From contig NZ_CP102267.1 of assembly GCF_025148125.1 (NCBI RefSeq), positions 633,001 through 697,000 on the forward strand: a DNA stretch of 64,000 nt, written 5' to 3'. The stretch comes from Blautia wexlerae DSM 19850 (lineage in GTDB: Bacteria > Bacillota > Clostridia > Lachnospirales > Lachnospiraceae). The position numbers and the translations under genes were made by a program. Positions 50,486-59,161 of this stretch are shown in pieces. The notes beneath the pieces are model-generated. The model was given only the letters and a program-made list of their open reading frames with translations, made no database searches and had not been told where the DNA came from. The stretch's first letter is position 1. The number at the start of each line of letters is the position of its first letter.

Positions 50486-51844
50486 ATGGCAAGATCAAAA
50501 GAGATGGATCTGACTACAGGCAATCCGTTCCGGTCACTGCTGAAATTTGCGATTCCTGTAATTCTGGGAAATCTGTTTCAGCTTTTTTATACACTGGCGG
50601 ACTCTGTGATTGTAGGAAAAACGCTGGGAGCAGACTCCCTGGCAGCAGTAGGTTCCACCAGTATTATTATTTATTTTGTATTCTGTTTTATCAATGGATT
50701 CACAGGTGGATTTGGTATCTGTCTGGGACAGAAATGCGGGGCAAAGGATGAAAAAGGAATGCGCAAGAGCGTTGCGGTTTCCGCACTTTTGAGTATTGCC
50801 TTTACAGTAGTGCTGACCCTGATCTGCTGTCTGCTTTCACACCAGATCCTGCGTTGGATGCAGATTCCTGCTGACATTTCCGGTGAAGCATATGACTATA
50901 TGTTTGTAGTTTTGCTTGGCACAGGTGCTACCGTTTTTTATAATATGATCTCAAATATGCTCCGTGCATTGGGAGACAGTAAGACACCATTGTATTTCCT
51001 GGTATTTTCATCTGTATTAAATATTTTTCTTGATATTCTGTTTATTGTACCGTTTCATATGGGGGTGGCTGGTGCTGCATGGGCGACTATTCTGTCACAG
51101 TTCTTTTCCGCAGTGCTGAGTCTGGTTGTAGGACTGAAGAATTTTCCGATTTTGCATCTGCACAGGGAAGATTTTACAGATTTAAAAGACACGGCAGTCC
51201 TGCACCTGAAGACCGGATTTCCTATGGGATTCCAGATGTCTGTCATGTGTATCGGACAGCTTGCCATGCAGGCAGTGGTAAACTCACTGGGTACTGCAGC
51301 AGTTGCAGGATATACCGCAGCATCGAAAGCAGATCAGCTTTCTGTACTGGTAAACAATGCAATGATGACCGCAATTTCCAACTATGTGGCTCAGAATTTT
51401 GGTGCAGGCAGATGGGACCGTATCCGTCAGGGTGTGCGTGCCTGTCTGATTCAGACAGAAGCATTTAACCTGATCATGTGTATTGGAATTCTGCTGCTGA
51501 GACATCCGATCGTAAGAATGTTTCTCTCAGATCCCACAAAAGAAATCTATCACTATTCAGATATGTATCTGACGATTGTAGCTCCCTTTTACTTTGTGCT
51601 TGGACTGCTGGCAGTATACCGTACATCCATCCAGAGCATGCAGAATGGCAAAGCACCTTTTGCTGCCTGTATGATTGAACTGGTTATGCGAATTGCTGCA
51701 ACAGTAGGTCTTTCCGGAATTATCGGATATACATCTGTATGTATTGCCAGTCCAATGGCATGGATCGGAGCCTGTGCACTTCTGATCCCGGTTTATTATA
51801 AGATGATGAAAGGAAATTGTGCAGCATTACTGAGAATGGAGTGA
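50486..51844 (+). CDS. MATE family efflux transporter
   Basis: The 452-residue protein has about twelve hydrophobic helices in two halves, starting 'MDLTTGNPFRSLLKFAIPVILGNLFQLFYTLADSVIVGKTLG', the MatE domain signature. MATE pumps exchange Na+ or H+ for drugs or metabolites. AGGAGAGGAG precedes ATG 50486. The divergent AraC gene may regulate it. The next 140 bases hold a small inverted-repeat element. Confidence 0.92.
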   Translation: MARSKEMDLTTGNPFRSLLKFAIPVILGNLFQLFYTLADSVIVGKTLGADSLAAVGSTSIIIYFVFCFINGFTGGFGICLGQKCGAKDEKGMRKSVAVSALLSIAFTVVLTLICCLLSHQILRWMQIPADISGEAYDYMFVVLLGTGATVFYNMISNMLRALGDSKTPLYFLVFSSVLNIFLDILFIVPFHMGVAGAAWATILSQFFSAVLSLVVGLKNFPILHLHREDFTDLKDTAVLHLKTGFPMGFQMSVMCIGQLAMQAVVNSLGTAAVAGYTAASKADQLSVLVNNAMMTAISNYVAQNFGAGRWDRIRQGVRACLIQTEAFNLIMCIGILLLRHPIVRMFLSDPTKEIYHYSDMYLTIVAPFYFVLGLLAVYRTSIQSMQNGKAPFAACMIELVMRIAATVGLSGIIGYTSVCIASPMAWIGACALLIPVYYKMMKGNCAALLRME

Positions 51845-51863
51845 CGAGTGCAAGTAACAAAAT

Positions 51864-52008
51864 TGTTACTGTTCACATACCACTATCCCGCGAGGTGTTT
51901 TGGCATGAATATGCCAAAATCCCGAGACATACAAGCCAAAATTCCATTGCCGCAGGCAATCTGGAATGAATTTTGGCTAAGTTACTGTGAACGGAGTGAA
52001 CAGTAACA
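51864..52008. mobile_element. Small inverted-repeat element (TGTTACTGTTCAC family), copy 1
   Basis: TGTTACTGTTCAC (51864-51876) and GTGAACAGTAACA (51996-52008) are 13-bp terminal inverted repeats. The inside carries two more palindromes, TTTTGGCAT/ATGCCAAAA and AGCCAAAATTC/GAATTTTGGCT. No gene is present. Copy 2 at 54243-54351 lies in the opposite orientation. Confidence 0.8.
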
Positions 52009-52120
52009 CAAGATTTTGAGATAACAGCCGCAAGGTGACACTTTACAATGGAAAAACGGATAAAAATGTGCTATGCTATCTATCAACAGACAGAAATCCG
52101 TTGATTAAGGAGAGTGAATT

Positions 52121-52567
52121 ATGCGTTTTGTAATTCAGAGAGTAATGCATTCAAAAGTGACAATTAATGGTGAAGTACGAGGCCAGATAGGCAAGGGCTT
52201 TATGGTTCTTATCGGAGTAGGAGAAGAAGATACCGTTGAAATCGCAGATAAAATGATCCATAAAATGGTTAATATGCGTATTTTCGAAGATGAAAACGGT
52301 AAGACAAACCTTGGCCTGAAGGAGGTGGGCGGAAGTCTTCTGCTTATTTCCCAGTTCACATTATATGCTGACTGTAAAAGAGGAAACAGACCTTCCTTTA
52401 TAAGAGCAGGGGCCCCTGATATGGCTGAAAATCTGTACAAATACATAATTGCCAGATGCAAAGAACACATTGATATTGTCGAGCAGGGAGAATTTGGGGC
52501 AGATATGAAAGTGGAGCTTGTGAATGCCGGTCCCTTTACAGTCATATTGGACAGTAATGAATTATAA
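52121..52567 (+). CDS. dtd: D-aminoacyl-tRNA deacylase
   Basis: The 148-residue protein removes D-amino acids from mischarged tRNAs in the cytoplasm. It has the family's two active-site motifs, SQFTLYAD (residues 77-84) and [11 protein letters not shown] near 135-145. Length is normal. ATG 52121 follows AAGGAGAG. Confidence 0.95.
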   Translation: MRFVIQRVMHSKVTINGEVRGQIGKGFMVLIGVGEEDTVEIADKMIHKMVNMRIFEDENGKTNLGLKEVGGSLLLISQFTLYADCKRGNRPSFIRAGAPDMAENLYKYIIARCKEHIDIVEQGEFGADMKVELVNAGPFTVILDSNEL

Positions 52568-52699
52568 TTATCTGTAACTGTTCAGTATTTTACGGCAGAT
52601 TGCTGGATGATTATCATTATCTATAACAAGAAAAAGATATGAAAAAAGCAGTTATAAATTATCAGAAAACAACAGGAATTGCAAGAGAGGAGCAGATTT

Positions 52700-53494
52700 A
52701 TGAAAATCGGATTTATCGGATGCGGAAATATGGCTTCTGCCATGATCAGTGGTATGCTGAAAAAAGGACTTTATAAAAAAGATGAGATTATTGTTTCCAA
52801 TCTTACAGAAGAAGGAAGCAAACGAAGCAGAGAAAAGCTGGGAGTGGTTACAACCCTGGATAACCATGAAGTGGTAAAAAACACAAAACTGGTTTTCCTG
52901 GCCGTGAAACCGCAGTTTTATGAAGAAGTGCTGAATGAAGTAAAAGATGAACTGACACCGGAACACACAGTTGTAGGCATTGCGCCGGGGAAAACTCTTG
53001 CCTGGTTAGAAGAAAAATGTGGACAGCCTCTGAAAGTGGTAAGAATGATGCCGAATACTCCTGCTCAGGTTGGGGAGGGTATGACTGGTGTATGTGCCAA
53101 TGAGAAAGTATCAGCAGAAGAACTGGCTCAGATCTGTGAGATCACAGACAGCTTTGGACGTACAGAAGTAGTTCCGGAGCGTCTGATGGACGCAGTAAGT
53201 GCTGTAAGCGGATGTTCACCTGCATATGTTTTTATGTTCATAGAAGCAATGGCAGATGCTGCGGTAGCCCAGGGAATGCCAAGAAAACAGGCTTATCAGT
53301 TTGCTGCACAGGCTTTACTTGGAAGCGCAAAAATGGTACTGGAAACAGGCATGCATCCGGGAGAACTGAAGGATATGGTATGTTCACCGGCCGGAAGTAC
53401 CATTGAGGGAGTAAGAATCCTGGAACAGAATGGATTCAGAAGTGCTGTTTTTGAAGCTCTGAATGGAGCTGCTGAAAAAGGTAAAAAGATGTAA
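52700..53494 (+). CDS. proC: Pyrroline-5-carboxylate reductase
   Basis: The 264-residue protein reduces pyrroline-5-carboxylate to proline with NAD(P)H, the last step of proline synthesis. It starts at ATG 52700 behind GAGAGGAG. The Rossmann motif is MKIGFIGCGNMASAMI; the C-terminal signature 'HPGELKDMVCSPAGSTIEGVRILEQNGFR' is complete. No other proline gene is adjacent. Confidence 0.95.
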   Translation: MKIGFIGCGNMASAMISGMLKKGLYKKDEIIVSNLTEEGSKRSREKLGVVTTLDNHEVVKNTKLVFLAVKPQFYEEVLNEVKDELTPEHTVVGIAPGKTLAWLEEKCGQPLKVVRMMPNTPAQVGEGMTGVCANEKVSAEELAQICEITDSFGRTEVVPERLMDAVSAVSGCSPAYVFMFIEAMADAAVAQGMPRKQAYQFAAQALLGSAKMVLETGMHPGELKDMVCSPAGSTIEGVRILEQNGFRSAVFEALNGAAEKGKKM

Positions 53495-53498
53495 TCTC

Positions 53499-53620
53499 AG
53501 TAACTCTAAGGCTCTGAAAATCCGCTAAAACCACAAAAAATCCGCTCAAACTCGCCGCAAAGCGGCTCAGACAGTGAGCGGATTTTTTATAACGCGAATT
53601 TCCAGAACCTAAGAGTTACT
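53499..53620. repeat. Inverted-repeat element (AGTAACTCTWAGG family) containing the proC terminator
   Basis: AGTAACTCTAAGG (53499-53511) and CCTAAGAGTTACT (53608-53620) form the ends. Inside, AAAAAATCCGCTCA (53535-53548) and TGAGCGGATTTTTT (53575-53588) form a bidirectional terminator with an inner GCCGC/GCGGC stem. A related but larger element lies at 55960-56174. Confidence 0.75.
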
Positions 53621-53670
53621 ACAATTCCTGCAAATGCATATTAACAGAACAATATTTCGGAGCTGTTTTA

Positions 53671-54126
53671 TTATAAATTCCTCTGACTCAGATGACTGTT
53701 GTGGTATTTACCGGAGTTTGTAACATCTTCTCCAAACCATACAGGTGGATTATAGCTGAGCGCCTGTTCTTCAGAAAAAAATTCCACTTCTGCGAGATAG
53801 AGTCCCTCATAGGGGGCATCAAATATATCCAGTTCAATGGTGAGTCCATCCTTTTCAGGAATAAGATAGCGGGTTTTGGAAATAAGGATTCCGTCAGCTT
53901 TTGGACGCATATGTTCGTAGGATTCTTTTGTAAGTGGAAGATTATATTCTTCGCGGGTCATAAGACCTTTGGATTTATAGGTGAGATAGTAGTTATCATC
54001 CTCTTTGCGGATACGGACTACCGGTGCGGTGGATAAATAGCCCTGTTCGAGTTTATGGTGTGGATAAGCGTCAAGATCTGCTGGCAGATTTTCTTTGGAT
54101 ATTAAAAATTTACGTTCGATTTCCAT
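53671..54126 (-). CDS. CYTH domain protein (triphosphate tunnel metalloenzyme)
   Basis: The 151-residue protein begins MEIERKFLI, the ExExK signature of the CYTH fold, and carries the tunnel-lining basic and acidic strands ('VVRIRKEDDNYYLTYKSKG', 'LTIELDIFDAPYEGLYLAEVEF'). Family members hydrolyse triphosphates or, less often, cyclise ATP. Single-domain proteins of this size are generally triphosphatases. GGAGG precedes ATG 54126. Confidence 0.9.
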   Translation of the reverse strand: MEIERKFLISKENLPADLDAYPHHKLEQGYLSTAPVVRIRKEDDNYYLTYKSKGLMTREEYNLPLTKESYEHMRPKADGILISKTRYLIPEKDGLTIELDIFDAPYEGLYLAEVEFFSEEQALSYNPPVWFGEDVTNSGKYHNSHLSQRNL

Positions 54127-54171
54127 TTAAATTTCCTCCATAGAGTTAAAATGTGTCAATCCTTTAGTTTG

Positions 54172-54180
54172 TGCTATAAT
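54172..54180 (+). promoter_or_regulatory. Extended -10 promoter upstream of the M20 gene
   Basis: TGC-TATAAT (TATAAT 54175-54180) with no clear -35. The inverted-repeat element at 54243-54351 lies between it and the gene. Confidence 0.45.
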
Positions 54181-54242
54181 GATAATAGCATAGATGAAAA
54201 ATAATGAAAACGCATATTTTACTTAAATCAAACGGTGATATC

Positions 54243-54351
54243 GTTACTGTTCACTCCGTTCTCAGTAACGTAGCCAAAATTCATTCCAGATTGCCTGCGG
54301 CAATGGAATTTTGGCTTGTATGTCTCGGGATAGTGGTGTGTGAACAGTAAC
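54243..54351. mobile_element. Small inverted-repeat element (TGTTACTGTTCAC family), copy 2
   Basis: GTTACTGTTCAC (54243-54254) and GTGAACAGTAAC (54340-54351) bound a 109-bp segment that is nearly the reverse complement of copy 1 at 51864-52008. It lacks about 30 bases, the TTTTGGCAT palindrome. It lies in the leader of the M20 gene. Confidence 0.8.
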
Positions 54352-54439
54352 ATGATATCTGCTTAATGTAAAATAGATAAAAATGTTGTGGGGAATGAAG
54401 AAGAAAGTAGGAAACAGCATGGGACAGGAGGAAAAATAT

Positions 54440-55936
54440 ATGGATGAATACATAAAAGAAATATCAGAAAAAATTGAAGATAAAAAAGAATATTATGCCA
54501 AAATCAGCGATAAAATCTGGGAGTATGCGGAGCCGAGATTTCAAGAATATAAATCTTCTGAATTACTTCAGCAGACATTAAAGAAAGAGGGATTTTCCAT
54601 AAAATCAAATCTGGCAGGAGAGGAAACAGCATTTATTGCAGAATACGGTTCCGGAAAACCGGTTATAGGATTTCTTGGCGAATTTGATGCCCTGCCGGGA
54701 CTTTCGCAGAAAGCAGATACTACCGAGAGAATCCCGGAAGAAAAAACATCAGATTCAAAATATGAAAGCGTGCCGGAAAGAGAAAAGAAACAAAATCCAG
54801 GTTCAGGATATACTGATAATTGTGGCCATGGCTGCGGTCATCAGCTTATCGGAACAGGCACCCTTGCCGCCGTCATAGCATTAAAAGACTTCATGAAAGC
54901 ACACAACCTGAAAGGAACAATCCGCTACTACGGCTGCCCAGCCGAAGAAAACGCAGGCGGCAAAGCATTCCTTGTACGTGACGGCTATTTCAATGACTGC
55001 GACCTCGCCCTCTGCTGGCACCCGGAGCAGGGACGACGCGCATGCTACGGAAGCACCAAAGCAAACTTCAGAGTCTTCTTCACATTCTACGGAACCCCGG
55101 CACACGCCTCCATGTGCCCGGAATTAGGCCGTTCCGCACTGGATGCAGTAGAATTAATGGACGTAGGCGTAAACTACATGCGTGAACACATGATAGACGA
55201 AGCCAGAATCCACTATGCCATCACCGACACAGGCGGAGATGCCCCAAACGTAGTCCAGTCCAGAGCCCAGGTACTCTACGCCATCCGCGCCCCGAAGATC
55301 ACTCAGGTAAAAGAACTCTACAACCGCGTATGTAATATAGCCAAAGGCGCCGCCCTCATGACCGAAACTACCGTAGAAATCCGTCAGGTGGCTGCCTATT
55401 CCAATTTAATCTCCAGTAAAATCCTTGCAGACCATATGAACACCTACCTGGAAAAACTTGGCCCGATTCCATATACAGAGCAGGAATATGCCTACGCACA
55501 AAAATTCCAGCAGTCCCTCTCGGATCAGGATAAAAACCAACTCCCTACAATCGCCCGGGACTACTTTGGATCAAACGCCGCCGAAGCCATGAAAAAACCA
55601 ATCTTCCAGCCAATAGCCAGCCAAAACCTGTACAGCGACCTCAAATACTCCACCGATGTAGGCGATGTAAGCTGGATTGTCCCAACCGTCCACCTCAACA
55701 TCCCCACATTCGCCGCAGGAACCGCCCTCCACTCCTGGCAGGCAGTAGCCCAGGGCAAATCCTCAATCGCTCACAAAGGAATGCTCTACGCCGCCAAAAT
55801 CATGTCCCTCACAGCTCTGGATTTTTTACAAAATCCAGAACTGGCAAATCAAGCCAGAAAAGAACTGACAGAAACATTAGACGGAGAAACATATCCCAAT
55901 CCATTGCCGAAAGACTTGAAACCAGAGCTATGGTAA
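54440..55936 (+). CDS. M20 family amidohydrolase (AbgB-like)
   Basis: The start is ATG 54440, 8 bases behind GGAGG, giving 498 residues. The sequence 'IGFLGEFDALPGLSQKAD', the metal-site TDNCGHGCGHQLIGTG and the PAEENAGGKAFLVRDG run match p-aminobenzoyl-glutamate hydrolase subunit B-type M20D enzymes, which split amide bonds of folate breakdown products or related amides. The first 140 codons use the local A/T-ending codons. From about base 54880 the gene shifts to C-ending codons and higher G+C, which may reflect recombination. Confidence 0.85.
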   Translation: MDEYIKEISEKIEDKKEYYAKISDKIWEYAEPRFQEYKSSELLQQTLKKEGFSIKSNLAGEETAFIAEYGSGKPVIGFLGEFDALPGLSQKADTTERIPEEKTSDSKYESVPEREKKQNPGSGYTDNCGHGCGHQLIGTGTLAAVIALKDFMKAHNLKGTIRYYGCPAEENAGGKAFLVRDGYFNDCDLALCWHPEQGRRACYGSTKANFRVFFTFYGTPAHASMCPELGRSALDAVELMDVGVNYMREHMIDEARIHYAITDTGGDAPNVVQSRAQVLYAIRAPKITQVKELYNRVCNIAKGAALMTETTVEIRQVAAYSNLISSKILADHMNTYLEKLGPIPYTEQEYAYAQKFQQSLSDQDKNQLPTIARDYFGSNAAEAMKKPIFQPIASQNLYSDLKYSTDVGDVSWIVPTVHLNIPTFAAGTALHSWQAVAQGKSSIAHKGMLYAAKIMSLTALDFLQNPELANQARKELTETLDGETYPNPLPKDLKPELW

Positions 55937-55959
55937 AAATAACATTTTGCCAGTTCCCA

Positions 55960-56174
55960 GCGCGAAGCCATCTGTCTCCTGGGGTGAATTTGACGAGTCT
56001 TAGTAACTCTTAGGTTTGGGAAATCTGCGTTATGGAAAAGAATCGCAACGTGTCTGAGCGAAGTTTGCAACGGAGCGAGTTTTGCATTCTTTTTCATGTT
56101 TTTAGCAGATTTATCAAACCTTAGAGTTACTTAGGCTCACGAAACTGAACCCCAGGAGACAGATGGCTTCGCGC
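55960..56174. repeat. Nested inverted repeat, about 215 bp
   Basis: A perfect 26-bp inverted repeat (55960-55985 and 56149-56174; starts GCGCGAAGCCATCTG) encloses a second pair related to AGTAACTCTTAGG (55998-56018 and 56115-56136) and inner AAATCTGC/GCAGATTT and GAAT/ATTC pairs. The whole can fold as one long hairpin. It fills the gap between the M20 and DJ-1 genes and could be one small element inserted into another. Confidence 0.8.
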
Positions 56175-56287
56175 GTCCCTACCCAATCCAAACAAACATT
56201 GTAACTATCCATAAAAAATGCTATAATCCATTTCAGAAAAACAAGATAAAAATCTTAAAAAATACAACAATCAGGAGGCACAAAAAA

Positions 56288-56848
56288 ATGAGTAAAAAAG
56301 TATACATCTTCCTCGCCGACGGATTCGAAGACATTGAAGGTTTGACCGTAGTAGACCTTCTCCGCCGCGCCGGAATCGACATCAAAACCGTATCTATCAA
56401 AGAAACCACCAGGATTCAGACATCCCACGGCATCACCATGCTCACCGACGCCATATTCGCTGAAACCGACTTCGCCGACGCCGACATGCTCGTTCTTCCT
56501 GGAGGAATGCCGGGAACCAAATACCTTGCCGGTTACAAACCACTCATCGACCTCCTGACAGACTTCAACAATAAAGGCAAAAAAATCGCAGCCATCTGCG
56601 CAGCTCCAAGCGTATTTTCCGGACTGGGATTCCTCAAAGGCCGCAAAGCAACTTCCTATCCGTCATTCATGGAAGTTCTCTCCAAAGATGGCGCAGTAAC
56701 AAGTGAAGACAGCGTAGTAGTAGACGGAAACATAACCACCAGCCGCGGCCTGGGAACGGCTGTAGACTTCGCACTCTCCCTGATTTCACAGCTCGAAAAT
56801 GAAGAAAAAGCAAAAGAAATCGCAGAATCTGTAGTTTACACACGTTAA
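56288..56848 (+). CDS. DJ-1/PfpI family protein
   Basis: The 186-residue protein ('VYIFLADGFEDIEGLTVVDLLRRAGIDIKTVSI') has the conserved nucleophile Cys in AAICAAPSVF near residue 105 and the acidic partner in ADGFEDIE. Members act as deglycases or oxidative-stress proteins; activity here is not assigned. AGGAGG precedes the ATG. It shares the C-ending codon use of the 3' half of the M20 gene upstream. Confidence 0.92.
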   Translation: MSKKVYIFLADGFEDIEGLTVVDLLRRAGIDIKTVSIKETTRIQTSHGITMLTDAIFAETDFADADMLVLPGGMPGTKYLAGYKPLIDLLTDFNNKGKKIAAICAAPSVFSGLGFLKGRKATSYPSFMEVLSKDGAVTSEDSVVVDGNITTSRGLGTAVDFALSLISQLENEEKAKEIAESVVYTR

Positions 56849-56893
56849 AACATCCCAAAACCCTTATTTTTATGCGAAAAAACACTAGCACTT

Positions 56894-56922
56894 TTGGATT
56901 TTTTGTGCTATACTGCTACAAT
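56894..56922 (+). promoter_or_regulatory. SigA promoter of the tig operon
   Basis: TTGGAT (56894-56899) and TG-C-TACAAT (56917-56922) are 17 bases apart, extended -10. The long leader (about 195 bases) contains GTGAACAGTAACTC, a fragment of the 13-bp element end, and a CTCCC/GGGAG hairpin near 56986-57013. Confidence 0.7.
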
Positions 56923-57122
56923 GACTGTAAATATATAATTGAGTTATAAACAGACTTCTTGCGTTACTGACACAGAGTGAACAGTAACTCTCCCGCTTCT
57001 GCAATGGTGGGAGCGGAGCTCAGACTTGAATATATAGAAATAGGTAAAAACTGTGAATGATATAACGCAGCTGAAAAACCAGTCGCAAAATATAACCTGA
57101 ATTTAAGGAGGAACATTGTAAC

Positions 57123-58409
57123 ATGAGTTTACAGGTGGAAAAAATGGAAAAAAACATGGCGAAACTTACTATCGAAGTTGCCGCTGAAGATTTAGAAAAA
57201 GCAATGCAGAATGCATACCAGAAAGCAAAAGGAAGAATTTCTATCCCTGGATTCCGTAAAGGAAAAGCTCCAAGAAAAATGATCGAGCAGATGTATGGCA
57301 AAGGAGTATTCCTTGAGGATGCTGTTAACGCTCTGATTCCGGAACACTACAGCAAAGCATTAGCTGAATGCGAACTTGAGATCGTTTCCCAGCCGACAAT
57401 CGACATTACACAGGCTGAGCCTGGAAAAGCATTCATCTTCACAGCAGAAGTTGCTGTTAAACCGGAAGTTACATTAGGTGATTACAAAGGTGTAGAAGTA
57501 CCGAAAACTGAAATCACAGTAACAGACGAAGACGTAGAAGCTGAACTCAAGAAAGAGCAGGAGAAAAACTCCAGAACAATCAGCGTAGAAGACCGCGCAG
57601 CTCAGTTAAATGATATTGTAACAATCGACTTCGAAGGATCTGTAGACGGAGTACCTTTCGATGGCGGACAGGCTACAGAGTATCCTCTGACACTTGGTTC
57701 CAACACATTTATCCCGGGATTCGAGGAACAGCTTGTTGGTGCTAAAGTTGGCGATGATGTAGACGTAAAAGTTACATTCCCTGAAGAATATCAGGCAAAA
57801 GAACTTGCAGGTAAAGAAGCAATCTTTAAATGTGCAGTTAAGAAGATCGAAGCAAAAGAACTTCCTGAACTGGATGATGATTTTGCAAAAGATGTCTCTG
57901 AGTTCGATACACTTGCAGAGTACAAAGAGCATGTAAAAACAAATCTTGAAGATAAGAAAGCAGACGAAGCAAAACGTGCAAAAGAAGATGCAGCAGTAGA
58001 TAAAGCAATCGAAAATGCACAGATGGATATTCCGGAAGCTATGCTTATGACACAGTGCCGTCAGATGCTTGATGATTTCAGCAGAAGAATGCAGTCTCAG
58101 GGATTATCCATGGATCAGTACTTCCAGTTCACAGGCATGACTGCTGACAAGATGATGGAAGACATGAAACCACAGGCATTAAAGAGAATCCAGACAAGAC
58201 TGGTTCTTGAGAAAGTAGCAGAAGTTGAGAACATTCAGCCAACAGAGGAAGAAGTAAATGAAGAGATCTCCAAGATGGCTGAAGCATACAAAATGGAAGC
58301 TGACAAGTTAAAAGAATTACTTGGAGAGCGTGAACTTGAGCAGATGAAGAAAGACATGGCTGTACAGAAAGCAGTTACTGTTATCGCTGACGCTGCTAAG
58401 GAAGTTTAA
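57123..58409 (+). CDS. tig: Trigger factor (ribosome-associated chaperone, peptidyl-prolyl isomerase)
   Basis: The 428-residue protein binds the ribosome exit and folds new chains. The ribosome-docking signature GFRKGKAPRKM lies at residues 41-51. The FKBP domain covers about 150-240 ('DIVTIDFEGSVDGVPFDGGQA'), and the C-terminal helical arms follow. AAGGAGG precedes ATG 57123. The gene opens the conserved tig-clpP-clpX-lon cluster. Confidence 0.97.
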   Translation: MSLQVEKMEKNMAKLTIEVAAEDLEKAMQNAYQKAKGRISIPGFRKGKAPRKMIEQMYGKGVFLEDAVNALIPEHYSKALAECELEIVSQPTIDITQAEPGKAFIFTAEVAVKPEVTLGDYKGVEVPKTEITVTDEDVEAELKKEQEKNSRTISVEDRAAQLNDIVTIDFEGSVDGVPFDGGQATEYPLTLGSNTFIPGFEEQLVGAKVGDDVDVKVTFPEEYQAKELAGKEAIFKCAVKKIEAKELPELDDDFAKDVSEFDTLAEYKEHVKTNLEDKKADEAKRAKEDAAVDKAIENAQMDIPEAMLMTQCRQMLDDFSRRMQSQGLSMDQYFQFTGMTADKMMEDMKPQALKRIQTRLVLEKVAEVENIQPTEEEVNEEISKMAEAYKMEADKLKELLGERELEQMKKDMAVQKAVTVIADAAKEV

Positions 58410-58434
58410 TTTTAAAGTAATCGAATTTTAAGAA

Positions 58435-58471
58435 CCGAAAAGAGACAGGCTCAGATGTCTGCCTCTTTCGG
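58435..58471 (+). terminator. Hairpin between tig and clpP
   Basis: CCGAAAAGAG-A-CAG and CTG-C-CTCTTTCGG form a stem, but A rather than T follows it on the plus strand. It is more likely a processing or partial-attenuation hairpin than a full terminator. Confidence 0.5.
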
Positions 58472-58504
58472 AAAAAAGTCAGCCGCGTAAATGGAGGCGT
58501 TTAT

Positions 58505-59086
58505 ATGAGTTTAGTACCTTATGTCATTGAACAGACAAGCAGGGGAGAGAGAAGCTATGATATCTATTCAAGGCTTCTGAAGGACAGAATCATTTTTCTT
58601 GGTGAGGAAGTAAATGATGTGAGTGCAGGACTGATCGTATCACAGCTTCTTTTCCTGGAAGCAGAAGATCCTGGTAAAGATATTCAGCTGTATATCAACA
58701 GCCCGGGCGGTTCCGTAACAGCCGGCATGGCGATCTATGATACCATGCAGTATATTAAATGCGATGTTTCTACCATTTGTCTTGGAATGGCTGCCAGCAT
58801 GGGCGCCTTTCTTCTGGCAGGCGGTGCAAAAGGAAAGAGATTTGCTCTTCCGCATTCCACTATCATGATCCATCAGCCATCCGGCGGTGCGCAGGGACAG
58901 GCAACAGAGATCCAGATCGTGGCAGATCATATCGCACAGACAAAGAGAACTTTAAATGAGTTATTGGCTGCAAATACCGGTCAGCCGATAGAAGTTGTTG
59001 AGCGTGATACAGACCGGGACAACTATATGACTGCTGAAGAAGCAAAGGCATATGGACTGATTGACGGTGTAGTCATGCATAAATAA
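58505..59086 (+). CDS. clpP: ATP-dependent Clp protease proteolytic subunit
   Basis: The 193-residue serine protease forms the double-heptamer chamber served by ClpX or ClpC. The catalytic Ser is in GMAASMGAF and the His in [18 protein letters not shown] precedes the ATG. A hairpin terminator separates it from clpX. Confidence 0.97.
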   Translation: MSLVPYVIEQTSRGERSYDIYSRLLKDRIIFLGEEVNDVSAGLIVSQLLFLEAEDPGKDIQLYINSPGGSVTAGMAIYDTMQYIKCDVSTICLGMAASMGAFLLAGGAKGKRFALPHSTIMIHQPSGGAQGQATEIQIVADHIAQTKRTLNELLAANTGQPIEVVERDTDRDNYMTAEEAKAYGLIDGVVMHK

Positions 59087-59094
59087 TGCGAAAG

Positions 59095-59128
59095 ATAAGA
59101 CTCCTGTGAATCGTCACAGGAGTCTTAT
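59095..59128. terminator. Hairpin between clpP and clpX
   Basis: ATAAGACTCCTGTGA and TCACAGGAGTCTTAT form a perfect 15-bp stem with a 4-base loop. The T-tract is short (ATTAGTT), so partial read-through to clpX is likely. Confidence 0.8.
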
Positions 59129-59161
59129 TAGTTAGTATAGAGAAAGGACAGACATAAATTC

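Noticed and set aside
50059..50751. 230-codon plus-strand frame across the AraC start and MATE start
   Set aside because: It runs antisense to AraC and out of frame through the MATE gene, and both of those have full family signatures.
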